10,753 nucleotides of DNA, taken from assembly GCA_019683665.1 (NCBI GenBank), contig JADGIB010000110.1:1-10753 (forward strand), written 5' to 3'. The translations under genes were made by a program, and so were the position numbers. This DNA is from Solirubrobacteraceae bacterium (GTDB lineage Bacteria; Actinomycetota; Thermoleophilia; Solirubrobacterales; Solirubrobacteraceae). The notes beneath the pieces were generated by a model that was not told the origin of the DNA, did no database searches, and saw only the letters and a program-made list of their open reading frames with translations. Shown in pieces: positions 1 to 6,737 of this stretch. Within the stretch, counting starts at the first letter, position 1. Every line of letters begins with the position of its first letter.

Positions 1-20
1 TATTTGTTTAAAAGACACAG
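1..20. other. Abrupt AT-rich edge, possible adapter remnant or junction
   Basis: Only 4 of the first 19 bases are G or C, against roughly three quarters in the rest of the window, although the hyuB frame continues through them. Compared without gaps to the Tn5 mosaic end from memory, positions 2-20 agree at 14 of 19 bases. This may be leftover library adapter at a contig end, the edge of a foreign insert, or chance. Confidence 0.4.
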
Positions 21-1731
21 GCCGCGGGGGCGCCTCCGCGGCGCCGGCGCCGCCGACGATGACCACGCCGTACTCCGACCGGGCGGCCTCGACCGACACG
101 AGGTCGTGGGTGACGTCGCGCAGGACGTCCGCGGGCGGCCGCTCGAGCGGGTCGCCCCAGCCGCCGGCGCCGGCGGTGCGGAACACGAGCCGGTCGCCCG
201 GGCCGACCTTCAGGTGGTCGAGCTTGGACGGCAGCTCGACCGTCGTCCCGTCGGCCTTGTGGAGGATCTTCTCGCTGCGGCCGCCCGGCCGCCCGCCGCC
301 GATGCCCCACGGGGCCAGCAGCGCGCGGTCGTCGTGGATCGACACCTCGCCCGGGCCGAGGAACTCGTAGACCTTCTCGATCCCGGTGCCGCCGCGGTGG
401 GCGCCCGCGCCGCCGGAGTCCCGCACCGCCCGGTAGCTGGCGATCCGCACCGGGTAGTAGCCCTCGGTGTACTCGGCCGGGGTCGTGCGGAACAGCGGCC
501 ACCACGAGTGCCCGTCGAGCCCGTCGCCGATCGGGCGCCCCGGCACGCCGCCGAACAGCAGCTCGACGAACTGGAAGTAGCGCCCGTCCTCCCCGTAGCC
601 GGAGAACACGAAGTACGGGCTCGTGCCGTAGCCGGCGGCCATCGCCAGGTCCGGCGCCTTCTGGCCCAGCGCGCCGGAGATGCAGTCGAAGAACCGCGTG
701 TGGACGTTGAGGCGGTTGCTCAGCGGCGCCGGGAACTTCGGGTTCAGCAGCGACCCCTCGGGCAGCGTGACCTCGAAGACGTCGTAGAGCCCGTCGTTGA
801 ACAGGATGGCCGGGTCGAAGGCCATGATCATGTAGATCCCGAAGAAGAGCTTGCACAGCCCCTCGTGGATGTGGAAGTTGATCGACCCGGGGGCCTGCGG
901 ATCGGTGCCGGTGAAGTCGCAGTGGCAGACGTCGCCCTCGCGCCAGATCGTCAGCACCATCTTGAACGGGCCGTTGCCGAGGCCGTCGTCGTCCACCCAG
1001 TCGGTGAACGTGACCTTCTCCTCCGGCACGTACTGGCGGATGAGCTTGGCCATCGCCCGGCGCGTGCGCTCCAGCAGCGCGTCGCAGGCCGCCTCGAACA
1101 CCTGCACGCCGAAGCGGTCGCACAGCTCGATGACGCGCCGCTCTGCCGCGCGGCAGCCGCCGATGAGCGCCATCAGGTCGCTGCGGTTGACCTCCGGCGT
1201 GCGGGTGTTGTTGAGGATGACCTCCAGCGCCGTCTCGTTCAGCGTCCCGCGGTCGAAGATCTTCACCGGCGGGATGCGGATGCCCTCCTCCCAGATCGAG
1301 AGGGCGTCCGACACCTGGCTGCCGGGGACCTTGCCGCCGACGTCCATCATGTGCCCGAACATCGACGTGAACGCGATCTGCTCGCCCTCGTAGAAGACGG
1401 GCACGATCACGAGCCAGTCGTTGGCGTGCGAGATCGACCCCTTGCAGATGTAGGGGTCGTTGAGCAGGACCACGTCGCCCGGGTTGATGTCGCCGCCGAA
1501 GCGCTCGATGACCTCGGGGATGTACGAGCCGAACTGCCCGACGATCATCTGCCCGCGGGCGTTGCAGATCATCGGGAACTCGTCGTGCTGGACGCGGATC
1601 GTCGGCGACATCGCCGCGCGCCGCACGACCTCGTCCATCTCGTAGCGGGCGTTCAGCAGCGCGTTCTCGATCAGGTCGAGGGTGACGGGATCGACGGTGG
1701 TCTCCACGCTCATGGCGGCCTCCGTGGTCAT
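1..1731 (-). CDS. hyuB: Hydantoinase B/oxoprolinase family protein, C-terminus cut by window edge
   Basis: The frame stays open from an ATG at 1731 to base 1, giving 577 residues with no stop, so the gene runs off the left edge. It is the HyuB partner of the ATP-dependent hydantoinase/5-oxoprolinase/acetone carboxylase family and should form a complex with the HyuA product upstream. Visible family landmarks are LNDPY (residues 90-94) followed by a His-containing stretch (H102), GHMMDVGG (126-133), the glycine-rich GGAGAHRGGTG (440-450) and GAGGWGDP (521-528), then YGVV (554-557), which normally lies close to the C-terminus; probably only tens of codons are missing. The start overlaps the hyuA stop as ATGA and has GGAGGG 6 bases upstream; a second Met lies at residue 7. 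The substrate cannot be told: lactam or hydantoin hydrolysis and ketone carboxylation are all known in the family. The final six or seven codons are AT-rich and suspect. Confidence 0.93.
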   Translation of the reverse strand, partial: MTTEAAMSVETTVDPVTLDLIENALLNARYEMDEVVRRAAMSPTIRVQHDEFPMICNARGQMIVGQFGSYIPEVIERFGGDINPGDVVLLNDPYICKGSISHANDWLVIVPVFYEGEQIAFTSMFGHMMDVGGKVPGSQVSDALSIWEEGIRIPPVKIFDRGTLNETALEVILNNTRTPEVNRSDLMALIGGCRAAERRVIELCDRFGVQVFEAACDALLERTRRAMAKLIRQYVPEEKVTFTDWVDDDGLGNGPFKMVLTIWREGDVCHCDFTGTDPQAPGSINFHIHEGLCKLFFGIYMIMAFDPAILFNDGLYDVFEVTLPEGSLLNPKFPAPLSNRLNVHTRFFDCISGALGQKAPDLAMAAGYGTSPYFVFSGYGEDGRYFQFVELLFGGVPGRPIGDGLDGHSWWPLFRTTPAEYTEGYYPVRIASYRAVRDSGGAGAHRGGTGIEKVYEFLGPGEVSIHDDRALLAPWGIGGGRPGGRSEKILHKADGTTVELPSKLDHLKVGPGDRLVFRTAGAGGWGDPLERPPADVLRDVTHDLVSVEAARSEYGVVIVGGAGAAEAPPRPVSFKQI

Positions 1732-3782
1732 GCCCGGCCCTCCGGGCGGATCAGCAGGTTCAGGTACGGGTCGACCGTGGCGACGTGGCCGGGCAGGACG
1801 ACCGTGGTGGCGTCGTACTGCTCGACGATCGCGTAGCCGCGCAGCTCCATGCCGGGGCGCAGCTCGGCGCGCTCGTAGGTCGGCACCTCGCGGCGGCGGC
1901 CCTCGGTGTGGACGACGTGCACGCCGCGCTGGGCCGGGGACGGGTCGGGCGGGCCGAGCTCGCCGGCCTCCAGCTCGGGCTTCGGCACCCGGCCGCGGGC
2001 CACGACGCGCAGGTTGACGAGCTCGGGCGCGTCGTCGAGCGCGAAGCCGTAGAGCCGCTCGTGCTCGGCGCGGAAGCGGCGCGCCACGTCGCCGAGGTCG
2101 ATCGCGTCGAGGTCCTGGCCGAGGTCGACCGGGATCTCGAAGCCCTGGCGCTCGTAGCGCAGGTCGGCGAGGTACTCGAGCTGCGCGTCGGCGTCGTCGA
2201 CGCGCTCGCTGCGCAGCCAGGCGCGGCCCTGCTCGCCGAGCGCGCGCAGCCCCTCGCGCAGCCGGGCGACGTCGAGCTGGTCGAGCAGGCAGATCATCGT
2301 CTGGCTGAACTCGTTCTTGACGTCGGAGGCGACGAAGCCCAGCGCCGACAGCACGCCCGACTCGGCCGGCACGATCACCGGGTAGCAGCCGAGCAGCGCG
2401 GCGAGCGCGTTCGCGTGCAGGCCCCCGGCGCCGCCGAACGAGACGAGCGCGAAGTCCTCCGGCGCCCGGCCCTTCTGGACGGTCACCATCCGCAGCGCGC
2501 CGAGCATGTTCTCGTTGACGATGCGGACGATGCCCTCGGCCGCCGCGTGGACGTCGAGCCCGAGCGGGTCGGCGATCCGCTTGACCGCGGCGTGCGCGGC
2601 CTCGACGTCGAGCTCCATCGCGCCGCCGAGCAGCCGCGGCGGCAGGTGGCCGAGCACGACGTTCGCGTCGGTGACCGTCGGCTCGGCTCCGCCGCGCCCG
2701 TAGCAGGCCGGGCCCGGGTCGGCGCCGGCGCTCTGCGGCCCGACGCGCAGCGCCCCGGTCGCCTCGGCGATGTGGGCGATCGAGCCGCCGCCCGCGCCGA
2801 TCGTGGCGACCTCGACCGACGGGGCGCGGACCGGGAAGTCGCCGACGTTCGTCTCGCGGGTGATCGTCGGCGCCCCGCCGAGGCAGACGGCGACGTCGGT
2901 CGACGTGCCGCCCATGTCGAAGGTCATGATGCGGTCGAAGCCGGCGCGGCCCGCGACGTGGGCGGCGCCGCTGACGCCCCCGGCCGGGCCGGACAGCACC
3001 GTGTGGACCGGCATCCGGCGGGCGGTGTCCAGCGACATGAGCCCGCCGTCGGAGCGGACGACCTGCAGCCCGGCGCGCGCGTCGATCGACGACAGCCCCT
3101 CGCGCAGCGAGCTGAGGTAGCGGTCCAGCGGCGGCGCGACGTAGGCGTTCATGACCGTCGTCACCGCGCGCTCGTACTCGCGGAACTCGGGCATGATCTC
3201 CGACGAGATCGACAGCGGCAGCTCGGGCGCCCGCTCGCGCGCGACCCGCGCCACGAGCTGCTCGTGGTCCGGGTTCGCGTACGAGTTGATGAGCGTGACG
3301 GTGAGCGCCTCGGCGCCCGCGTCGCGCAGCGCGTCGACGGCGCGCGCCGCGTCCTCCTCGCTGAGCTCCTTGACGACGGTGCCGTCCGCGGCGATCCGCT
3401 CGGAGACCTCGACGGTGAGCGCCACGTCGGCGATCGGGTCGGGCTTCTCGTAGATCATCCAGCCGAACAGCGGGCCGGGCGTCCACGCCTCCGCCAGGTG
3501 GAGGATGTGGCGGTAGCCCTCGGTGACGATGAGGCCGACGCGGGCGCCCTTCTTCTCCAGCACGGCGTTCGTGGCCACCGTCGTGCCGTGCAGGATCGCG
3601 TCCAGCTGCGCCGGCTCGATCTCCGCCATCTGCCCGATCAGCCGCACGCCCTCGAGCACGCCGACCGACTGGTCCTGCGGCGTGCTCGGCGTCTTGGCCA
3701 CCCACGTGCGACCGGTGTCGCTGTCGTGCAGCAGGAGGTCGGTGAACGTCCCTCCCACGTCGATGCCCAGGCGGTATGCCAT
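1728..3782 (-). CDS. hyuA: Hydantoinase A/oxoprolinase family protein (ATP-dependent subunit)
   Basis: A 684-residue protein, the usual length for the HyuA family. The N-terminal part begins with the phosphate-binding motif DVGGTFTD (residues 8-15) and HGTT (65-68). The central ASKHA-like domain carries FDMGGTSTD (288-296), GAGGGS (329-334) and FGGAGG (449-454); a C-terminal domain follows from about residue 500. Characterised relatives use ATP to activate the substrate, either opening a cyclic amide (hydantoin, 5-oxoproline, caprolactam) or carboxylating a ketone (acetone, acetophenone). All the nucleotide-binding motifs look intact, so I expect an active enzyme paired with HyuB, which overlaps its stop by 4 bases. 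Its ATG is the only good start: no other Met lies close upstream in frame, and a strong purine-rich ribosome-binding site ends 8 bases before it in the 23-base gap after the LeuD-like gene. No hydantoin racemase or carbamoylase is present in the window, so hydantoin use is only one option. Confidence 0.95.
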   Translation of the reverse strand: MAYRLGIDVGGTFTDLLLHDSDTGRTWVAKTPSTPQDQSVGVLEGVRLIGQMAEIEPAQLDAILHGTTVATNAVLEKKGARVGLIVTEGYRHILHLAEAWTPGPLFGWMIYEKPDPIADVALTVEVSERIAADGTVVKELSEEDAARAVDALRDAGAEALTVTLINSYANPDHEQLVARVARERAPELPLSISSEIMPEFREYERAVTTVMNAYVAPPLDRYLSSLREGLSSIDARAGLQVVRSDGGLMSLDTARRMPVHTVLSGPAGGVSGAAHVAGRAGFDRIMTFDMGGTSTDVAVCLGGAPTITRETNVGDFPVRAPSVEVATIGAGGGSIAHIAEATGALRVGPQSAGADPGPACYGRGGAEPTVTDANVVLGHLPPRLLGGAMELDVEAAHAAVKRIADPLGLDVHAAAEGIVRIVNENMLGALRMVTVQKGRAPEDFALVSFGGAGGLHANALAALLGCYPVIVPAESGVLSALGFVASDVKNEFSQTMICLLDQLDVARLREGLRALGEQGRAWLRSERVDDADAQLEYLADLRYERQGFEIPVDLGQDLDAIDLGDVARRFRAEHERLYGFALDDAPELVNLRVVARGRVPKPELEAGELGPPDPSPAQRGVHVVHTEGRRREVPTYERAELRPGMELRGYAIVEQYDATTVVLPGHVATVDPYLNLLIRPEGRA
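1732..1747 (-). promoter_or_regulatory. hyuB ribosome-binding site inside a short hairpin
   Basis: The coding strand reads GCCCGGAGGGCCGGGC directly before the hyuB ATG. The outer six bases on each side are perfectly complementary (GCCCGG/CCGGGC) around an AGGG loop, so the Shine-Dalgarno GGAGGG (1738-1743) would be partly held in a hairpin. The sequence also encodes the last residues of HyuA. The site supports the 1731 start; a regulatory role for the hairpin is inference. Confidence 0.5.
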
Positions 3783-3790
3783 GTACCGGT

Positions 3791-3800
3791 TCCTCTCCTC
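3791..3800 (-). promoter_or_regulatory. Ribosome-binding site of hyuA
   Basis: On the coding strand this reads GAGGAGAGGA and ends 8 bases before the ATG at 3782. It sits in the 23-base gap after the LeuD-like stop, the largest gap in the operon. It fixes the hyuA start and suggests that this gene is less dependent on translational coupling than the others. Confidence 0.8.
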
Positions 3801-3805
3801 GTGTC

Positions 3806-4318
3806 TCAGCGTTCGCGATCGTGAGCGTGCAGCCGCCGGCGGACCCAGGGCACGAGCCCGCCGTCGCGCAGCAGCTCGGTCAGGAACGGGGGCTGCGGCG
3901 GCAGCTCCCAGCGCCCGCGCTCGCCCTCGACGGTCCCGGCCCCGAGGTCGATGCGCACCCGCTCGCCGTCGGCGAGCGCGCGGGCGGCGGCCGGGTGCTC
4001 GACGGCCGGCAGCCCGAGGTTCAGGCAGTTGCGCAGGAAGATCCGCGCGAAGCTCTCGGCGACGACGGCCTGCACGCCGCGCGCGCGGAGCGCGAGGACC
4101 GCGTGCTCGCGGCTCGACCCGCACCCCATGTTGCGCCCGGCGACGACGACGTCGCCGGCCTGCACGCGGGCGGCGACCTCCGGGTCGTAGCCCTCGAGCA
4201 GGTGGCGGCCGAGCTCGGCCGGGTCGGTCACGTTCAGGTAGGCGCCGGGAAGCAGCACGTCGGTGTCGACGTCGTCGCCGAGGCGCACGACCCGGCCCTC
4301 GATCGGCGCGGCGCTCAT
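3806..4318 (-). CDS. LeuD-like hydro-lyase small subunit (aconitase swivel domain)
   Basis: A 170-residue stand-alone swivel domain of the aconitase superfamily, the small subunit of a 3-isopropylmalate dehydratase/homoaconitase/dimethylmalate dehydratase type enzyme. It shows GDDVDTDVLLPGAYL (residues 14-28), the substrate-binding GRNMGCGSSREHA (61-73) and ARIFLRNCLNLGLP (91-104), all typical of the short archaeal-type LeuD. The loop after the first motif reads YLNV (27-30); as I recall, characterised isopropylmalate isomerase and homoaconitase small subunits carry forms such as YLVY or YLRT here, so a different substrate is plausible. Its ATG overlaps the stop of the large-subunit gene as ATGA, with a GGAGG site 7 bases upstream, which supports production of the two subunits together. 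Neither leuA- nor leuB-like genes are nearby, so a catabolic role is more likely than leucine synthesis. The family is certain; the substrate is not. Confidence 0.94.
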   Translation of the reverse strand: MSAAPIEGRVVRLGDDVDTDVLLPGAYLNVTDPAELGRHLLEGYDPEVAARVQAGDVVVAGRNMGCGSSREHAVLALRARGVQAVVAESFARIFLRNCLNLGLPAVEHPAAARALADGERVRIDLGAGTVEGERGRWELPPQPPFLTELLRDGGLVPWVRRRLHAHDRER

Positions 4319-5601
4319 CCGACCACCTCCGACGGGTGGACGAGCTCGCCGGCGACCGCCGCCGCCCCGGCGACGTAGGCGTTGGCCAGGAACACGCGCG
4401 AGTCGCGGTGCCCCATGCGGCCGCGGAAGTTGCGGTTCGTCGTCGCGACCGCGGTCTCGCCGGCGGCGAGGACGCCCATGTGCCCGCCGAAGCAGGCGCC
4501 GCAGGTCGGCGGGCTGACCATCGCGCCCGCGTCCAGCAGCGCCTCGACGAGCCCCTCGGCCACGGCTTGGCGGTGGACCTCCTGGGTCGCGGGCACGACG
4601 ATCAGCCGCACCCCCGGCGCGACCCGCCGTCCGCCGACGACGTCGACGAGCTGGCGCAGGTCGGAGATCATGCCGTTCGCGCAGTTGCCGACGTAGACCT
4701 GGTCGACCCGCACGGCCTCGCCGAGCTCGTCGACGGGCCGGACGTCGCCGGGCGACGGCGGCCGCGCGACGAGCGGTCCCATGCCGTCGACGTCGACCTC
4801 CACCTCGTGCTCGTAGGCGGCGCCGTCGTCGGGCGCCAGCGGCGCCAGCGACGACGGGTCCTCTAGGCGCGGCGCCAGCCACGCGATCGTCGCGGCGTCG
4901 GCGGCGACGAGGCCGCTCTTCGCGCCGGCCTCGACGGCCATGTTGCAGACCGCCAGGCGCCCGTCGACGTCGAGCGCGTCGATCGCCGGGCCGGAGAGCT
5001 CGAGCGCCTGGTAGGTCGCCCCGTCGACGCCGATGCGCCCGAGCAGGGCGAGGATCAGGTCCTTGCCCGTCGCGTACGGCCCCGGCGTGCCGCGGAAGCG
5101 CACCGCGGTCGTCTCGGGGACGCGCAGCCACAGCTCGCCGAGCGCCATCGCCGCGGCGAGGTCGGTGGAGCCGACGCCGATGCCGAGGGCGCCGAGCGCC
5201 CCGGCGGTGCAGGTGTGCGAGTCGCCGCCGACGAGCAGGTCGCCGGGCCGCACGAGCCCCGCCTCGGCGATCACCGCGTGCTCGATGCCCGCGGTCGGGG
5301 TGGCGCCCGCCTCGAAGTAGGCCTCGATGCCCTGGGCCTCGGCGAACGCACGCAGGCGGGCGACGTGCTCGGCGCTGCGCGCGTCCTTCGCCGGCCAGAA
5401 GTGGTCGGCGACGCAGGCCACCCGCCCCGGGTCGAAGACCCGCTCGGCGCCCATGCGGGCGAGCTCGCGGATCGCGACGGCGCCCGAGACGTCGTTGACG
5501 AGGACCCGATCCACCCGCGCGAGCCCGAAGGCCCCGGGCGTGAGCTCCTCGAGCCCGTGGGCCGCGAGGATCTTCGCCGTCATCGTCCGCGGCGCGCTCA
5601 C
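4315..5601 (-). CDS. LeuC-like hydro-lyase large subunit ([4Fe-4S] aconitase superfamily)
   Basis: A 428-residue protein, matching the short archaeal-type LeuC/HacA/DmdA large subunits. The three cluster ligands expected for a catalytic [4Fe-4S] centre are C307 (in GNCANG, 306-310) and C367/C370 (TCGAC, 366-370). Other conserved pieces are GDSHTCT (126-132) and NRNFRGRMG (389-397). With the LeuD-like subunit it should dehydrate and rehydrate a 2- or 3-hydroxy acid, moving a hydroxyl between neighbouring carbons through an alkene. I chose the GTG at 5601: it overlaps the dehydrogenase stop as GTGA, has GGAGG 9 bases upstream, and matches the overlap style of the other genes. The ATG at 5583 would shorten the protein by only six residues. 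Automatic annotation would probably call it 3-isopropylmalate dehydratase, but the setting among lyase, dehydrogenase and importer genes suggests a homologous catabolic enzyme. Confidence 0.94.
   Translation of the reverse strand: MSAPRTMTAKILAAHGLEELTPGAFGLARVDRVLVNDVSGAVAIRELARMGAERVFDPGRVACVADHFWPAKDARSAEHVARLRAFAEAQGIEAYFEAGATPTAGIEHAVIAEAGLVRPGDLLVGGDSHTCTAGALGALGIGVGSTDLAAAMALGELWLRVPETTAVRFRGTPGPYATGKDLILALLGRIGVDGATYQALELSGPAIDALDVDGRLAVCNMAVEAGAKSGLVAADAATIAWLAPRLEDPSSLAPLAPDDGAAYEHEVEVDVDGMGPLVARPPSPGDVRPVDELGEAVRVDQVYVGNCANGMISDLRQLVDVVGGRRVAPGVRLIVVPATQEVHRQAVAEGLVEALLDAGAMVSPPTCGACFGGHMGVLAAGETAVATTNRNFRGRMGHRDSRVFLANAYVAGAAAVAGELVHPSEVVG
4326..4330 (-). promoter_or_regulatory. 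Ribosome-binding site of the LeuD-like gene
   Basis: GGAGG on the coding strand, inside the last codons of the large-subunit gene and 7 bases before the ATG at 4318. It supports the ATGA-overlap start. Confidence 0.75.
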
Positions 5602-6737
5602 GCCGCCGCCCCTCCGATCTCGATGAGCTGGCGGCCGACGACGCCGTCGTGGAGGCGGCGCATCGCGCCGGGGACCTCCTCGAGCGTCAGCCGCTCGCCG
5701 ACGAGCCGCTGCAGCGGCAGCCGCCCGGCGCGCAGCAGCTCGACGTAGCGCGGGATGTCGCGCTCGGGGATCGTCGAGCCCATGTAGCTGCCGCGGACGA
5801 CGCGCTCGGTGGCGACGAGGTCGGCCGGGGAGAACGGCACCCGCGCCGCCGGGTCGGCCAGCCCGATGCCGACCGTCGTCCCGCCCCGCCGGGTCGCCGC
5901 GTAGGCCTGCTCGAAGGCGACCGGGACGCCGGCCGCCTCGAACGCGTAGTCGGCGCCGCCGCCGGTGCGCTCGCGCAGCTCCTCGACGAGGTCCGGCCCC
6001 CCGGGCAGCACCTCGTCGGCGCCGAGCTCGCGGGCGAGGTCGGCCTTGCGCAGGTCGGGGTCGACCCCGATGACGGTCGCCGCGCCGGCCAGCCGCGCGC
6101 CCATGACCGCGCACAGGCCGACGCCCCCGAGGCCGAAGACGACGACGCTCGTGCCGGGCTCCACGCGCGCCGTGTTGACGACCGCGCCGACGCCCGTGAC
6201 CACCGCGCAGCCGAGCAGCGCGCACTCGACGAGCGGGACGTCGTCGGGCAGGCGCACGAGCGACGCCTCCGAGACGACGGTCCGGTGCGAGAACGCCGAC
6301 AGGCCGAGGTGCTGGTGCAGCTCGCCGTCGCCGTCGCGGAACGGCCGCCGGCCCGTGAGCAGGGTCCCGGCGACGTTCGCCGCGTTGCCCGGCTCGCACA
6401 GCGCCGGGCGCCCCTCGGCGCACGGCCGGCAGCGGCCGCAGCGCGGGACGTAGGTCATGAGGACCGGGTCGCCGGGGCGGAAGCGCGTCACCCCTGGGCC
6501 GACCGCGGCCACCCGGCCGCTCGCCTCGTGGCCGAGGACCATCGGCACCGGCCGCGGCCGGTGGCCGGTCATCACCGACAGGTCCGAGTGGCAGAGGCAG
6601 GCCGCGGCGACGTCGATGAGGACCTCGCCCGGGCCCGGCTCCGACAGCAGGACGTCCTCGACGGCGAACCCGTCGAAGGGCGGCGGCTCGCCGGGGGTCC
6701 CGGCCCGCCGCAGGACCGCAGCACGCGTCTCGATCAT
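5598..6737 (-). CDS. Zinc-dependent medium-chain alcohol dehydrogenase, class III-like
   Basis: A 379-residue MDR-superfamily dehydrogenase, the length of class I/III alcohol dehydrogenases. Catalytic zinc ligands appear as C49 (in CHSD), H70-E71 (GHE) and C177; the structural zinc site has all four cysteines, C100, C103, C106 and C114. The Rossmann nucleotide loop is GLGGVG (202-207), and the acid D226 at the end of the second strand favours NAD over NADP. It should reversibly oxidise a primary or secondary alcohol, including possibly a hydroxymethyl-thiol adduct as in formaldehyde-detoxifying relatives. Its ATG overlaps the stop of the lyase gene as ATGA and its TGA overlaps the LeuC-like GTG start, so it is locked into the operon. 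All residues needed for activity are present. I infer that it acts on the imported compound or on an intermediate of the same route; the alcohol itself cannot be named. Confidence 0.94.
   Translation of the reverse strand: MIETRAAVLRRAGTPGEPPPFDGFAVEDVLLSEPGPGEVLIDVAAACLCHSDLSVMTGHRPRPVPMVLGHEASGRVAAVGPGVTRFRPGDPVLMTYVPRCGRCRPCAEGRPALCEPGNAANVAGTLLTGRRPFRDGDGELHQHLGLSAFSHRTVVSEASLVRLPDDVPLVECALLGCAVVTGVGAVVNTARVEPGTSVVVFGLGGVGLCAVMGARLAGAATVIGVDPDLRKADLARELGADEVLPGGPDLVEELRERTGGGADYAFEAAGVPVAFEQAYAATRRGGTTVGIGLADPAARVPFSPADLVATERVVRGSYMGSTIPERDIPRYVELLRAGRLPLQRLVGERLTLEEVPGAMRRLHDGVVGRQLIEIGGAAA
5611..5615 (-). promoter_or_regulatory. Ribosome-binding site deciding the GTG start of the LeuC-like gene
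   Basis: GGAGG on the coding strand, within the end of the dehydrogenase gene and 9 bases before the GTG at 5601. The alternative ATG at 5583 lies 27 bases away from it, which is too far, so the GTG is preferred. Confidence 0.75.

Noticed and set aside
8..1123. Minus-strand frame of 371 codons in another phase within hyuB
   Set aside because: Arg/Gly/Pro-rich frame-shifted shadow. The HyuB frame is continuous with conserved motifs across the same bases, so there is no sign of a frameshift.
4..1836. Long plus-strand open frame (about 610 codons) opposite hyuB
   Set aside because: Its translation is low-complexity Arg/Ala/Asp/Val-rich with no family motif, and the minus strand encodes a clear HyuB over the same bases. 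It is a GC-rich shadow.
1..3782. Classical hydantoin-utilisation operon
   Set aside because: No racemase, carbamoylase or hydantoin transporter is in the window, and the other enzymes do not fit that pathway.
1785..3824. Long plus-strand open frame (about 679 codons) opposite hyuA
   Set aside because: Antisense shadow of a strongly biased coding region; the HyuA motifs on the other strand explain the sequence.
3806..5601. Leucine biosynthesis (leuCD) as the pathway
   Set aside because: No leuA or leuB is nearby, and the genes are embedded by overlaps in an importer/lyase/dehydrogenase operon; the family name does not fix the substrate. The possibility remains if these are the genome's only LeuCD.
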